A stretch of DNA of 64,000 bases from Acidovorax sp. Leaf78 (GTDB taxonomy: Bacteria > Pseudomonadota > Gammaproteobacteria > Burkholderiales > Burkholderiaceae_C): positions 47,304 through 111,303 of the forward strand of contig NZ_LMLZ01000025.1 in NCBI RefSeq assembly GCF_001422735.1. The letters are read 5' to 3'. The translations under genes were made by a program, and so were the position numbers. The notes below the pieces were generated by a model, which saw only the letters and a program-made list of their open reading frames with translations, was not told the origin of the DNA and ran no database searches. Position 1 is the stretch's first letter. Every line of letters starts with the position of its first letter. Positions 46,107-56,935 of this stretch are shown here, in pieces.

Positions 46107-47327
46107 ATGACTGCCCCCCTGCCGGACTTCCGATCGCCCACCTTTCTGCGCCAGCATCTGCGCGACACCATGGCGTTCTACGACCCGGTGGCGACCGACC
46201 CGAGCGGCGGCCTGTACCACTTCTTCCTGGACGACGGCACGGTGTACGACACGCGCACCCGCCACCTCGTCAGCGCCACACGCTTCGTGGTCACGCACGC
46301 CATGCTGTACCGCACCACCGGCGAGGCGCGCTACCAGGCCGGCATGCGGCACGCGCTGCAGTTCGTGCGCGACGCTTTTCTGGACCCTGCCACGGGCGGC
46401 TACGCATGGCTGATCGACTGGCACGATGGCCGCGCCACCGTGCTTGATGCCACGCGGCACTGCTACGGCATGGCCTTCGTGATGCTGGCGTACGCGCGCG
46501 CGTTCGAGGCGGGTGTGCCCGAGGCGCGCGCCTGGCTGGCCGAGGCCTTCGACACGGCCGAGCGCCACTTCTGGCAGCCCTCGCAAGGCCTCTATGCCGA
46601 CGAGTCCTCGCCCGACTGGGCGCTGACCGGTTACCGCGGCCAGAACGCCAACATGCACGCCTGCGAGGCGATGATCTCGGCCTTTCGCGCCACGGGCGAG
46701 CAACGCTACATCGAGCGCGCCGAGCAGCTCGCGCAAGGCATCTGCCAGCGGCAAGCGGCCCTGTCGGACCGCGCATCGGCCTCCGCCGCCGAAGGCTGGG
46801 TGTGGGAGCACTACCAGGCTGACTGGTCGGTGGACTGGGAATACAACCGCCACGACCGCACCAATATCTTCCGCCCCTGGGGCTACCAGGTCGGCCACCA
46901 GACCGAATGGGCCAAGCTGCTGCTGCAACTGGACGCCCTGGCGCCCGCCGACTGGCACCTGCCCTGCGCACGATTCCTGTTCGACGACGCCCTGGCCAAG
47001 GGCTGGGATGCCGTGCATGGCGGCATCGTCTACGGCATGGCGCCGGATGGCAGTGTTTGCGACGACGGCAAGTACCACTGGGTCCAGGCCGAAAGCATGG
47101 CCGCCGCCGCGGTGCTGGCCGTGCGCACCGGCGAGCCGCGGTACTGGGACTGGTACGACCGCATCTGGAACTACTGCTGGGAGCACTTCGTGGACCACGA
47201 GCACGGCGCGTGGTTCCGCATCCTCGACGGCGCCAACCGCAACCACACGCGTGAAAAGAGCAACGCGGGGAAGGTGGACTATCACAACATGGGAGCGGTT
47301 TATGACGTGTTGTTGGCGATCGGTTAA
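46107..47327 (+). CDS. N-acylglucosamine 2-epimerase family sugar isomerase/epimerase
   Basis: AGE-superfamily (alpha/alpha barrel) enzyme. 406 residues from ATG 46107 with AGGAG ten bases upstream. Conserved patterns: RFVVTHAMLYRTTGE, GYAWLIDWHDG, RHCYGMAFVMLAYARA, GQNANMHACEAMISAFRATG, RPWGYQVGHQTEWAKLLL, KYHWVQAESMAAAAVL, YHNMGAVYDVLL. These resemble bacterial D-mannose isomerases or YihS-like aldose-ketose isomerases more than renin-binding epimerases. Beside pgi and ED genes it could convert mannose to fructose or a related sugar; specificity not readable. Confidence 0.88.
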   Translation: MTAPLPDFRSPTFLRQHLRDTMAFYDPVATDPSGGLYHFFLDDGTVYDTRTRHLVSATRFVVTHAMLYRTTGEARYQAGMRHALQFVRDAFLDPATGGYAWLIDWHDGRATVLDATRHCYGMAFVMLAYARAFEAGVPEARAWLAEAFDTAERHFWQPSQGLYADESSPDWALTGYRGQNANMHACEAMISAFRATGEQRYIERAEQLAQGICQRQAALSDRASASAAEGWVWEHYQADWSVDWEYNRHDRTNIFRPWGYQVGHQTEWAKLLLQLDALAPADWHLPCARFLFDDALAKGWDAVHGGIVYGMAPDGSVCDDGKYHWVQAESMAAAAVLAVRTGEPRYWDWYDRIWNYCWEHFVDHEHGAWFRILDGANRNHTREKSNAGKVDYHNMGAVYDVLLAIG

Positions 47328-47496
47328 CCGTGTCGGAGTGTGAAAGTTAATTTTTCAACACTCCTGATTATGAAGGTATCGATTAATTCTGTGGCCGAAG
47401 TTGGACGAAAGTGCTGAGTTTGAAAATCTGAAGATTTTTTCTCTTCTCCTCTGCCAGTGGTTTGCTAGAGTGCGCATTTTTTGAAAATCAAGTTCA

Positions 47497-48003
47497 ATGA
47501 CACGCCCTAGAAGACCGGGTTTTAATCATGCATGGCGCGCTTTCATGACGGTTCGCGTTCCCGTCAAAGAGGTAGGGCGCAAGATTGGCGGTATGGTTTA
47601 CAAAAACACTGAGCTTGATCCAAAGCTCGGTGGCTTTCAAAATGCTTGTGCCATCAGAATGAGCTATGTTCTGAATATGACTGGCTTTCCCATCCCCAAG
47701 GGGCAGTCATACAAGTCAGTCAGCGGTGCAGATGGTCAGCAGTATCTGTACCGTGTGTCAGAGATGATGGCCTATTTGGAAAAGACTTTTGGCAGACCTG
47801 ACAAGTCTGTGCGGGCGCCCAAGACGACCGACTTTCATGGGCTGAAGGGCATCATCGTCGTCAAAGGGCAGGGCTGGGCCAATGCTGTGGGGCATATCAC
47901 GCTGTGGGATGGGGTCAAATGTTCTGATAGTTGCCATTTGATGGCAGACCCTGACAATGGTCCGTTTGTGCCTGATATTGGATTGCTCTGGATCTTGTCA
48001 TGA
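47497..48003 (+). CDS. tae4: Type VI secretion amidase effector, Tae4 family
   Basis: Peptidoglycan amidase (D,L-endopeptidase) injected into rival cells. 168 residues. NlpC/P60-like core: Cys51 in GGFQNACAIRMSYVLN, His133 in WANAVGHITLWDG, and the Tae4-typical cysteine pair in KCSDSCHL (142, 146). N-terminus MTRPRRPGFNHAWRAF matches the family. No signal peptide, as expected for a VI effector. Lower GC and different codon use from the neighbours. Stop overlaps the immunity gene ATG (ATGA). No Hcp, VgrG or other type VI gene is nearby. Confidence 0.93.
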   Translation: MTRPRRPGFNHAWRAFMTVRVPVKEVGRKIGGMVYKNTELDPKLGGFQNACAIRMSYVLNMTGFPIPKGQSYKSVSGADGQQYLYRVSEMMAYLEKTFGRPDKSVRAPKTTDFHGLKGIIVVKGQGWANAVGHITLWDGVKCSDSCHLMADPDNGPFVPDIGLLWILS

Positions 48004-48380
48004 AAGCACTTTTTCTTGCGCTTGCGCTGATAGCATGGATAACGCCGCCGGCATCTGCACGGCCTTTGGCGCAGACGAGTCAATATTCCCAGAAAACACT
48101 GTTGAAGAACTGGGCCCTCAGCATTTGTCTGGCGCAGGTGGCGCAAGATGAACGCACTGCGCAGGACGCCGCGTCAACGGCTGGCGCCTACCTGGAGTTT
48201 GGCCACCAAGATTTGGTGGTGTATGAGCAGATCAGGGCACTGGTTGCCAAGTATGTTGCGCTCCAATATGGCGGGTCAGTGCCCTCTGAGTTCAAGACCA
48301 TGAAATGCATTGATCTATTTCACAGCAAAGAGTTGGATCAACTGACCGCCAGGGCAACAGTCAAAAAGTCGAAGCAGTAA
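48000..48380 (+). CDS. tai4: Type VI amidase immunity protein, Tai4-like
   Basis: Periplasmic inhibitor that protects the producer from Tae4. 126 residues with a Sec signal peptide (MKALFLALALIAWITPPASA). The mature helical protein has two Cys (ALSICLAQ and MKCIDLFHS), as in Tai4 homodimers. Starts within the tae4 stop. The last 20 bases overlap the 3' end of the convergent lactonase gene. Confidence 0.88.
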   Translation: MKALFLALALIAWITPPASARPLAQTSQYSQKTLLKNWALSICLAQVAQDERTAQDAASTAGAYLEFGHQDLVVYEQIRALVAKYVALQYGGSVPSEFKTMKCIDLFHSKELDQLTARATVKKSKQ

Positions 48381-49281
48381 ATTTCTGAACAGCGAGTCCA
48401 GTCGTATCAACTGCCACGCTGAACAGCGACCCCGCCGGCACCTCAGCCTCCTGTTCTTCCGCAGGCCTCCCGGCCCGCGCCGACGTGATGTACAGCGTGC
48501 GCAAGTCCTCCCCGCCAAAACACACCATGGTCGGGCACTGCACCGGCACCGCAATGCGCTGCAGCACATCGCCTGTCGGAGACAGCTGCAGCACGCAGGC
48601 GCCTTCGTACATCGCCACCCAGTAGTTGCCCTCCACATCCACCGCCGCGCCGTCCGGCCGGCCTCCGTAGGGCTGGCCGTCCACCTTGCGGTCGAAATGC
48701 ACCCAGGGTCGGCGGTGGGTGATCGCACCGGTGGCCAGGTCGAAGTCAAAGCGGTCGATGCGGTGCTCGGGCGTGTTGGACCAGTACATCACGCGGTTGT
48801 CGGGGCTGAAGGCCAGGCCGTTGGCGGTGAAGTTGTCGCCGGCCATGTGCCGCACGGTGTAGCCGGTGCCATCTGCAGCCGCTGACAGGCACCACAGGGC
48901 CGCGTCGGGCGCGGTGCGCGGGGTGATCATCGAGCCCGCCCAGAAGCGGCCTGCCGCATCGCAGCGGCCGTCGTTCAGGCGCAGGCGCCGGGTGTCGTGC
49001 TGGTCTGGCGGCAGCAGCGCCAGCAGGGTGAGGTCGCCGCTGGCGGTGTCGAGTTGGTAGAAGCCGTCCCGTAACCCGATTACGATGTTTCCGCCTGCCG
49101 AGGGCGCGCAGCATGCGGGCTCGCTCGGGGTCTTCCACTGGCGGTGCTCTCCGTTCGCAGAGTTCCAGGCATTCACCGTGTGTCCCTGAATGTCACACCA
49201 GTAAAGGGATTTTTCCTCGGGGTGCCAGAAAGGGGATTCGCCCAGTTCGGACGGCGGAAGGGGCAGGCGCTCAAGGGTCAT
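48361..49281 (-). CDS. SMP-30/gluconolactonase family lactonase
   Basis: Six-bladed beta-propeller sugar lactonase. 306 residues from ATG 49281. Metal-ligand pattern: Glu15 (GESPFWHPEEKSLYWCDI), Asn103 (RLNDGRCDAAGRFW), Asn154 (NFTANGLAFSPD) and Asp210 (GRPDGAAVDVEGNYW), in the order known for SMP-30. Divergent from edd, with a candidate HexR site between them. It could open 6-phosphogluconolactone or aldonolactones and so fill the missing pgl step; that is inference, as the family usually acts on non-phosphorylated lactones. Confidence 0.9.
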   Translation of the reverse strand: MTLERLPLPPSELGESPFWHPEEKSLYWCDIQGHTVNAWNSANGEHRQWKTPSEPACCAPSAGGNIVIGLRDGFYQLDTASGDLTLLALLPPDQHDTRRLRLNDGRCDAAGRFWAGSMITPRTAPDAALWCLSAAADGTGYTVRHMAGDNFTANGLAFSPDNRVMYWSNTPEHRIDRFDFDLATGAITHRRPWVHFDRKVDGQPYGGRPDGAAVDVEGNYWVAMYEGACVLQLSPTGDVLQRIAVPVQCPTMVCFGGEDLRTLYITSARAGRPAEEQEAEVPAGSLFSVAVDTTGLAVQKFTASTF

Positions 49282-49296
49282 GGGTTGAAGTGCGGT

Positions 49297-49311
49297 GGTT
49301 ATCGAGTTACA
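49297..49311. promoter_or_regulatory. Putative HexR-type operator between lactonase gene and edd
   Basis: Minus strand TGTAAC-TCG-ATAACC, 9 of 12 against TGTAAT-N3-ATTACA, one base different from the gtsA site at 33995. 16 bases from the lactonase ATG and 68 from the edd ATG, so it could control both. Confidence 0.55.
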
Positions 49312-49378
49312 TTCTAGGGCCCAGAACAGGGCCTGTGCACAGGCCTTTTCCCTCCTTTCCCCACCGATGGAGCATCCC

Positions 49379-51148
49379 ATGCATTCAGTCGTAGCGCGCG
49401 TGACGGCTCGCATCATCCAGCGCAGCGTGGACACGCGGGCCGCCTATCTGGCCGGTGTCGACGCCATGATCCAGCGCAAGCCCCCGCAAGACCGCATGGG
49501 CTGCGCCAATCTGGCCCACGCGTACGCGGCGCTGCCTGGCGCCGAGAAGTTCAAGGTCACGGTCGAAAAGGCGCCCAACATCGGCATCGTGACGGCTTAC
49601 AACGACATGCTGTCGGCCCACCAGCCGTACCAAAGTTACCCCGCGCTGCTGCGCGACGAGGCCGCCCGCCACGGCGCCACGGCCCAGGTGGCCGGCGGCG
49701 TGCCGGCGATGTGCGACGGCGTGACGCAGGGCACGCCCGGCATGGAGCTGTCGCTGTTCTCCCGCGACGCGATTGCCATGGCCACGGCGGTAGCGCTGTC
49801 CCACGACGTGTTCGACGCCGCGCTGCTGCTGGGCGTGTGCGACAAGATCGTGCCGGGCCTGTTGATCGGTGCGCTGCACTACGGGCACCTGCCCTGCGTG
49901 TTCGTGCCCGCCGGCCCCATGGGCTCGGGCCTGCCGAACAAGGAGAAGGCCAAGGTGCGCGAGCAGTACGCGCAGGGTCTGGTGGGGCGCGAAGAGCTGC
50001 TCAAGGCCGAGTCGGCCGCGTACCACAGCCCCGGCACCTGCACCTTCTACGGCACGGCCAACAGCAACCAGATGCTGCTCGAAGCCATGGGTCTGCATGT
50101 GCCCGGCGCAGCCTTTGCGCCACCCGGCACGGGCGAGCGCGAGGCCTTCACCCGCCAGGCGGTGCGCACGGTGCTCGACATCGGCAAGCGCGGCCAGCGC
50201 TTCACGCCCATCGGGCGCCTGGTGGACGAGCGCTGCATCGTCAATGCCATGGCCGCGCTGCTGGCCACCGGGGGCTCCACCAACCACCTGATCCACTGGG
50301 TGGCGATTGCGCGCAGCGCAGGCATCCTGATCGACTGGACGGACTTTGACGAGCTGTCGTCCGTGGTGCCGCTGCTGGCCCGCGTGTACCCCAATGGCGA
50401 TGCCGATGTGAACCAGTTCGAGGCCGCGGGCGGCCCGCCCTGGATCCTGCGCGAGTTGCTGGACAACGGCCTCATGCACGGCGACGTGCTCAGCGTGAAC
50501 GCAGGCGGCATCGCCGAAGGCGGGCAGGCCGCACCGGCGGTGTCCGGCGATGTGTCGGTGCTGCGGCCGGTGAGCGAGCCGTTCTCGCCCACGGGCGGCC
50601 TGCGCCTGCTGCAGGGGCGCCTGGGCCGTGCGGTGATCAAGGTCTCGGCCGTGCCGGAAGACCGCCACATCATCGAAGCGCCCGCGCGCGTGTTCGATTC
50701 GCAAGAGGCGTTGCTGGCAGCCTTCAGCGCGGGCGAGGTGCAGCAGGACATGGTGGCCGTGGTGCGCTTTCAGGGCCCGCAGGCCAACGGCATGCCCGAG
50801 TTGCACAAGCTCACGCCCCCGCTGGCCGTGCTGCAGAACCAGGGCTTCAAGGTGGCGCTGGTGACGGACGGCCGCATGAGCGGCGCATCGGGCAAGGTGC
50901 CCGCCGCCATCCATGTGACGCCCGAGGCGCTGGCCGGCGGACCGCTGGCCAAGGTGCTGGACGGTGACATCGTGCGCGTGGACGCCGTGGCCGGCACGCT
51001 CGACGTGCTGGTCGATGAGGCCACCTGGGCCGCACGCGTGCCGGCGCCTTACCACGCGGCCTCGCAAATCGGCTTTGGCCGCGAACTGTTCACCAACTTC
51101 CGCCGCCATGCGGGCGGTGCCGAGCAGGGCGCCTGCACATGGCTGTAA
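49379..51148 (+). CDS. edd: 6-phosphogluconate dehydratase
   Basis: First specific enzyme of the Entner-Doudoroff pathway: 6-phosphogluconate to 2-keto-3-deoxy-6-phosphogluconate. 589 residues from ATG 49379, which has GGAG six bases upstream; an ATG at 49367 lacks one. IlvD/Edd family Fe-S cysteines in [17 protein letters not shown] and [11 protein letters not shown], and signature residues [22 protein letters not shown]. Followed by eda after 141 bases containing a repeat. Confidence 0.97.
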   Translation: MHSVVARVTARIIQRSVDTRAAYLAGVDAMIQRKPPQDRMGCANLAHAYAALPGAEKFKVTVEKAPNIGIVTAYNDMLSAHQPYQSYPALLRDEAARHGATAQVAGGVPAMCDGVTQGTPGMELSLFSRDAIAMATAVALSHDVFDAALLLGVCDKIVPGLLIGALHYGHLPCVFVPAGPMGSGLPNKEKAKVREQYAQGLVGREELLKAESAAYHSPGTCTFYGTANSNQMLLEAMGLHVPGAAFAPPGTGEREAFTRQAVRTVLDIGKRGQRFTPIGRLVDERCIVNAMAALLATGGSTNHLIHWVAIARSAGILIDWTDFDELSSVVPLLARVYPNGDADVNQFEAAGGPPWILRELLDNGLMHGDVLSVNAGGIAEGGQAAPAVSGDVSVLRPVSEPFSPTGGLRLLQGRLGRAVIKVSAVPEDRHIIEAPARVFDSQEALLAAFSAGEVQQDMVAVVRFQGPQANGMPELHKLTPPLAVLQNQGFKVALVTDGRMSGASGKVPAAIHVTPEALAGGPLAKVLDGDIVRVDAVAGTLDVLVDEATWAARVPAPYHAASQIGFGRELFTNFRRHAGGAEQGACTWL

Positions 51149-51156
51149 TGGTCTCG

Positions 51157-51255
51157 CCCTGAGCCGCTTCGCGCCTGCCCCAAAGGGAAAGCCACCGGTG
51201 GCCTGGCAGAGCCAGTTCCACGGTGGCCCTGGTAGGGCGTCGCGCCAGTTTCATC
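51157..51255. repeat. Intergenic repeat between edd and eda
   Basis: CCCTGAGCCGCTTCGCGCCTGCC then GGTGGCCTGGCAGAGCCAGTTCCACGG split by variable bases; the complement of the copies at 3728-3828 and 3859-3962. Confidence 0.75.
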
Positions 51256-51289
51256 CGCCGCTTTCGGCACACAGTCACAAGGAAAAACC

Positions 51290-51919
51290 ATGAATCCGCT
51301 TGATATCGCCAGCCATGGCCCCGTCATCCCCGTCATCGTGATCGACCGCGTGGAAGACGCGTTGCCGCTGGCCGAAGCCTTGCTCGCCGGTGGCGTGAAG
51401 GTGCTGGAGGTGACGCTGCGCACCGCTGCCGGCCTGCCGGCCATCGAGACCATCGCCCGCAATTTGCCGGAAGCCGTGGTGGGCGTGGGCACGGTGCTCA
51501 ACGCCGACGACGCGCGCCGCGCGAGTGAGGCCGGCGCCCGCTTTGCCGTGAGCCCCGGCTACACCTCGGCCGTGGGCAGTGCCTGCAAGGGCCTGAACCT
51601 GCCGCTGCTGCCGGGCGTGGCCACTTCGGGCGAGATCATGGCGGCGCTGGCCGATGGGTTCTCGTTTTTGAAGCTGTTCCCGGCCGAGGCGGTGGGCGGC
51701 ATTCCGCTGCTCAAGTCCTGGGTCAGCCCGTTCGGTGCGGTGAGTTTTTGCCCCACGGGTGGCATCACCAACGCCACTGCGTCCCACTACTTGGCGCTGC
51801 CCAATGTGCGCTGCGTGGGCGGCTCGTGGCTCACGCCCATCGACGCCGTGCGCGCGGGCGACTGGGCGCGCATCACGCAGTTGGCGCGCGAAACGCAAGG
51901 CTTGCGCAAGGCGGCCTGA
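51290..51919 (+). CDS. eda: KDPG aldolase (2-dehydro-3-deoxy-6-phosphogluconate aldolase)
   Basis: Splits KDPG into pyruvate and glyceraldehyde-3-P. 209 residues. Catalytic Glu40 (KVLEVTLRT), Schiff-base Lys128 (GFSFLKLFPAE), phosphate-binding FCPTGGIT. Good ribosome site (AAGGA at about 51281). Transcribed with edd, probably from the edd promoter. Confidence 0.97.
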   Translation: MNPLDIASHGPVIPVIVIDRVEDALPLAEALLAGGVKVLEVTLRTAAGLPAIETIARNLPEAVVGVGTVLNADDARRASEAGARFAVSPGYTSAVGSACKGLNLPLLPGVATSGEIMAALADGFSFLKLFPAEAVGGIPLLKSWVSPFGAVSFCPTGGITNATASHYLALPNVRCVGGSWLTPIDAVRAGDWARITQLARETQGLRKAA

Positions 51920-52235
51920 ATCCAGCGGATGTCGGGGCAATATCAGCCCCGATGCGCTGCTAGAGCTTGTCGTATCAGCGCCAATAGCTATCAAAAAATT
52001 AGCGATCCATGTGACATAGTGCGCCGCCTGAGGCGTGGTCATGTACGCGGCGAGTGGGCGCGTGGCGGAAGCACGCCGCTTCCTCCTATCATGCGCAGGG
52101 GCTTCGGGCCCCACACAAGAGGGAGCCTTTGCATTCTTCAATGCGTGAAGCGCCGAGCGTCAAGCGCCCGCAGACGCTGCAGCGATGCATGCGAATGCTC
52201 CCAGACGTTCATGTTTCCAAGAGAGGGAGTTCACT
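51920..52235. other. Intergenic region eda to DUF805 gene
   Basis: 316 bases without a supported gene. Holds a degraded stem-loop repeat at 51956-52001 (CTGCTAGAGCTTGTCGTATCAGCGCCAATAGC split in two arms) and a short GGGGC-TTCGG-GCCCC hairpin near 52097. No clear promoter identified. Confidence 0.5.
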
Positions 52236-52535
52236 ATGGATTTTGTTTCGGCTGTCAAAAGCTGCCTCACCCAGTACGCCACTTTTTCTGGGCGCGCTGT
52301 GCGTTCCGAGTTCTGGTGGTTTTTCCTGGCCCAGATTCTGGCGGTGGTCGTGGCCAGCTTTCTGGGTGACGTGGTCTCGGGCATTGTGTCCATCGCGCTG
52401 CTGCTGCCTGCGCTGGCCGTGGGTACGCGCCGCCTGCACGACATCGGCCGCAGTGGCTGGTGGCAACTGCTGTTGCTGACCGGTATCGGCTTCTTTCTGC
52501 TGCTGTTCTGGTGGGCCCAGCCGAGCGAAGGCTGA
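52236..52535 (+). CDS. DUF805 family membrane protein
   Basis: 99-residue inner-membrane protein; function of the family is unknown. ATG 52236 follows GAGAGGGAG. Family hallmarks: YATFSGRAVRSEFWWFFLAQIL near the N-terminus, and RRLHDIGRSGWWQLLLL before the last helix; three membrane segments. Short C-terminal tail. Monocistronic with a clear terminator. Confidence 0.92.
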   Translation: MDFVSAVKSCLTQYATFSGRAVRSEFWWFFLAQILAVVVASFLGDVVSGIVSIALLLPALAVGTRRLHDIGRSGWWQLLLLTGIGFFLLLFWWAQPSEG

Positions 52536-52570
52536 TCTTTTCAGGCGGCGGGCTCAGGGCCTGCTTTCGC

Positions 52571-52602
52571 AGCCCGCTGTCCTCACGGTCAGCGGGCTTT
52601 TT
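52571..52602 (+). terminator. Intrinsic terminator of the DUF805 gene
   Basis: AGCCCGCTG, 10-base loop, CAGCGGGCT followed by T4 and TTG. Confidence 0.88.
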
Positions 52603-52823
52603 GTTGGCGGCTGCGGGCCGGGGGGGATCCGCAGGCCGCCCGCTGCGCGCTGGGACAACGGGCAATGGGGCGGAAAAGCATCAAAAAACGGGCCTGCCGC
52701 TTGATAGAAAAGCGCTGATAGCTATCAAATAAGGAGCAAAGGCCTGTAGCCACGGACGCCCGGATGTTGCCGATGTACGACATCCTGCGCTCAAGGCCAC
52801 CAGTATGGCGTTTTGATTTTTAG

Positions 52824-52848
52824 AATAGAAATCATTCTTATTTCTATT
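52824..52848. promoter_or_regulatory. Fur-box-like operator upstream of the siderophore receptor
   Basis: AATAGAAAT-CATTCTT-ATTTCTATT, perfect 9-base arms, 12 bases before the ATG, resembling the Fur consensus GATAATGATAATCATTATC in composition and symmetry. Implies iron repression. Confidence 0.7.
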
Positions 52849-52859
52849 ATCGAGAAATC

Positions 52860-54950
52860 ATGACATTTCCATACCGGCCGACCGCGGTCTGCATAGGCAT
52901 TGCCCTGGCCTTCGGTGCCGTGCCTGCGGGGGTGATGGCACAAAGCGCCACAGCCACATTGTCCGAAGTGCGCGTGGACGCCAACGCCGAAAAAGAGTCC
53001 GCCACCGCCCCCGTGGTGGGCTACCGCGCGCGCAATGCGGCCACCGCCACCAAGACCGACACCCCGCTGTCGGAAACCCCGCAGTCCGTCACGGTGGTCA
53101 CCCGCGACCAGTTGGTGGACCAGGGCGCCACGACCTTTCAGGAGGCACTGCTCTACGCAGCCGGGGTGCGCAGCGATGCCTACGGGCTGGACAGCCGCTC
53201 CGACAGCGTTCGGGTGCGCGGCAGCTCGCCCGATACGTACCTCGACGGCCTGCGCCAGAGTTACAACTACTACACCAGCACCATCGCGTCCGACCCCTAC
53301 GCGCTGGAGCGCCTGGAAGTGCTGCGCGGCCCGTCCGGCATGCTGTTCGGTGCGGGCACCGTGGCCGGCGTGGTCAACATGGTCAGCAAGCGCCCGCTGC
53401 AAGAATCGCAGCGCGAAGTGGGCGTGCAGTTCGGCAGCTGGAACCGCAAGCAGTTGCAGGCCGACCTGACGGGCCCGCTCACCAAAGACGGCGAATGGTC
53501 GTACCGGCTGGTGGCCGTGGCGCGCGATGCGGACACCCAAACCGACTACGTGAAAAACGACCGGCGCCTGATCGCACCATCGCTCGCCTGGCGCCCCAAT
53601 GGCGCTACGTCGCTCGTCCTGCAGGCCCACTGGCAGCAAGACCGTACCGGCAGCACGGCGCAGTTCCTGCCGTGGTCGGGCACGCTCCTGCCCAACCCCA
53701 ATGGCAAGCTGCCCATCAACCGCTTCATCGGCGAGCCGGGTGACTACTACGACACCGACCGCGAATCCATCGGCTACCTGTTCGAGCACCGCTTCAACGA
53801 CGCCTGGACCGTGCGCCAGAACCTGCGCCTGGCGCGCAACGAGAACCGGGGCGGCTATCACTACGCCGACTTTTTCTCTGACCCCCGCATAGACCCCGTC
53901 AACCAGCGCCTGGTCGGCCGCCTGTACGGCAAGAACGTCACGCGCACCCGCATGGCCGCGGTGGATACGCACCTGCAAGGCAACATCACCACCGGCGCGG
54001 TGCGCCACCAGTTGCTGCTGGGCGTGGACTGGAACCGGCAGACCGAGAACAAGACCGAAGCCGATGACTCGTACAACGCGCCCATCGACGCGTTCGCACC
54101 GGTGTACGGCAACCGCATCAACCCTGCGATGGCCGTCAAACCCGAGAACGTGCAGCGCCAGAGCGGCCTGTATGTGCAGGACCAGATGAAGTGGGGCAAC
54201 TGGATCTTCATCGCGGGCCTGCGCCACGACCGCGCCGTGAACGGTCTGGCTGGCTCGGCCGATGACCGCACCAGTGACACCACCAAGCGCCTGGGCGTGA
54301 TGTACCAACTGGCCGGAGGCTGGACGCCCTACATCAGCTACGCCGAGTCCTTCAGCCCGGTCAGCGGCACCAACGCCTATGGCCAGCGCTTCAAGCCGCT
54401 GGAGGGCGAGCAGATCGAGGTGGGCGTGAAGTACGTGCCAGAGGGCAGCTCCACCCAGTTCACAGCCGCGGTGTATGACCTCAAGGAAAAGAACCAGCAG
54501 GTGGCCGACCCCACCAACCCCAAGAACGTGCTGCAGGTGGGCCAGACCCGCAACAAGGGCCTGGAGCTGGAATACAAGGCCCGCGTCGCCACCGCGTTCG
54601 ATCTGACCGCCCACTACAACTACACCGATGCAGACCCGCTGCTCGAAGGCCTGCCGCGCCATCAGGCTGCCGTGTGGGGCGTGTACCGATTTGCCGTCGG
54701 CAATGTGCGCGGCTTCTCGGTCGGGGCAGGGTACCGTTGGCTGTCGTCGTTCCGCGACCGCACCGGGCCCGAGGTGCCGTCCGCCAGCGTCGTCGACGCA
54801 CTGCTGGCCTACGACACGCAGGACTGGCGCTACGCGCTCAACATCAGCAACCTGGCCGACAAGAAGTACATGAGCACCTGCCTGGCGCGCGGCGACTGCT
54901 GGTGGGCCACCCGGCGCAACGTGGTGCTGAGCGCGACGTACCGGTTCTGA
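52860..54950 (+). CDS. TonB-dependent siderophore receptor (FhuA/FoxA-like)
   Basis: Outer-membrane ferric-siderophore transporter. 696 residues, signal peptide to about VMAQS, plug domain at about residues 45-170 (ETPQSVTVVTRDQLVDQG, LERLEVLRGPSGMLFGAGTVAGVVNMVSKRP), then a 22-strand barrel ending in Phe (RRNVVLSATYRF). Near the C-terminus a Cys pair lies in YMSTCLARGDCWWA, as in several FhuA-type hydroxamate receptors. Ligand class is a guess from this likeness. Fur-like site upstream. Confidence 0.94.
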   Translation: MTFPYRPTAVCIGIALAFGAVPAGVMAQSATATLSEVRVDANAEKESATAPVVGYRARNAATATKTDTPLSETPQSVTVVTRDQLVDQGATTFQEALLYAAGVRSDAYGLDSRSDSVRVRGSSPDTYLDGLRQSYNYYTSTIASDPYALERLEVLRGPSGMLFGAGTVAGVVNMVSKRPLQESQREVGVQFGSWNRKQLQADLTGPLTKDGEWSYRLVAVARDADTQTDYVKNDRRLIAPSLAWRPNGATSLVLQAHWQQDRTGSTAQFLPWSGTLLPNPNGKLPINRFIGEPGDYYDTDRESIGYLFEHRFNDAWTVRQNLRLARNENRGGYHYADFFSDPRIDPVNQRLVGRLYGKNVTRTRMAAVDTHLQGNITTGAVRHQLLLGVDWNRQTENKTEADDSYNAPIDAFAPVYGNRINPAMAVKPENVQRQSGLYVQDQMKWGNWIFIAGLRHDRAVNGLAGSADDRTSDTTKRLGVMYQLAGGWTPYISYAESFSPVSGTNAYGQRFKPLEGEQIEVGVKYVPEGSSTQFTAAVYDLKEKNQQVADPTNPKNVLQVGQTRNKGLELEYKARVATAFDLTAHYNYTDADPLLEGLPRHQAAVWGVYRFAVGNVRGFSVGAGYRWLSSFRDRTGPEVPSASVVDALLAYDTQDWRYALNISNLADKKYMSTCLARGDCWWATRRNVVLSATYRF

Positions 54951-55004
54951 TCGCTGGCACAGCACGTCAACGCATCAATCTGTAGCTATTAGCACGCCGT
55001 GGAA

Positions 55005-55064
55005 CCGCTCACGCCGAGCCTGTCGAAGCGCCGCGCAAGGCTTCAACAGGCCCAGCCCGAACGG
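55005..55064. repeat. REP-type palindromic repeat after the siderophore receptor
   Basis: 60 bases with arms CCGCTCACGCCGAGCCTGTC and its imperfect complement ending GCCCGAACGG. Third complete copy of this family in the window. Confidence 0.85.
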
Positions 55065-55114
55065 CAGGAGCGCTGAGTACAACCTGAAGTGCCATCCCTA
55101 GGGCGCCACCCAGT

Positions 55115-55152
55115 AAAAAACCCCGCAGGCTTCGCAGCCTGCGGGGTTTTTT
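55115..55152 (-). terminator. Terminator of groEL (bidirectional)
   Basis: CCCCGCAGGC-TTCGCA-GCCTGCGGGG flanked by A6 and T6, so it can also end the plus-strand receptor transcript. Confidence 0.93.
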
Positions 55153-55208
55153 GTGGAAGCTTGCGCGCGGCAGGATCGTGGCCCACCCCGCGCAGGTCCG
55201 GTGGGCAA

Positions 55209-56870
<1,662 letters not shown>

Positions 56871-56935
56871 CTAAATTCAGAAATTCGTTAAACGGATAAC
56901 GGGTTGTGGTGAAAGAAAGCGTAGCGAGCAGGTGT

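Larger units (their letters stand above)
52536..52859. other. Intergenic region DUF805 gene to siderophore receptor
   Basis: 324 bases: the terminator, a degraded stem-loop repeat at about 52680-52738 (CGCTTGATAG-AAAAGCGCTGATAGC), then the AT-rich receptor promoter with its Fur-box-like site. Confidence 0.55.
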
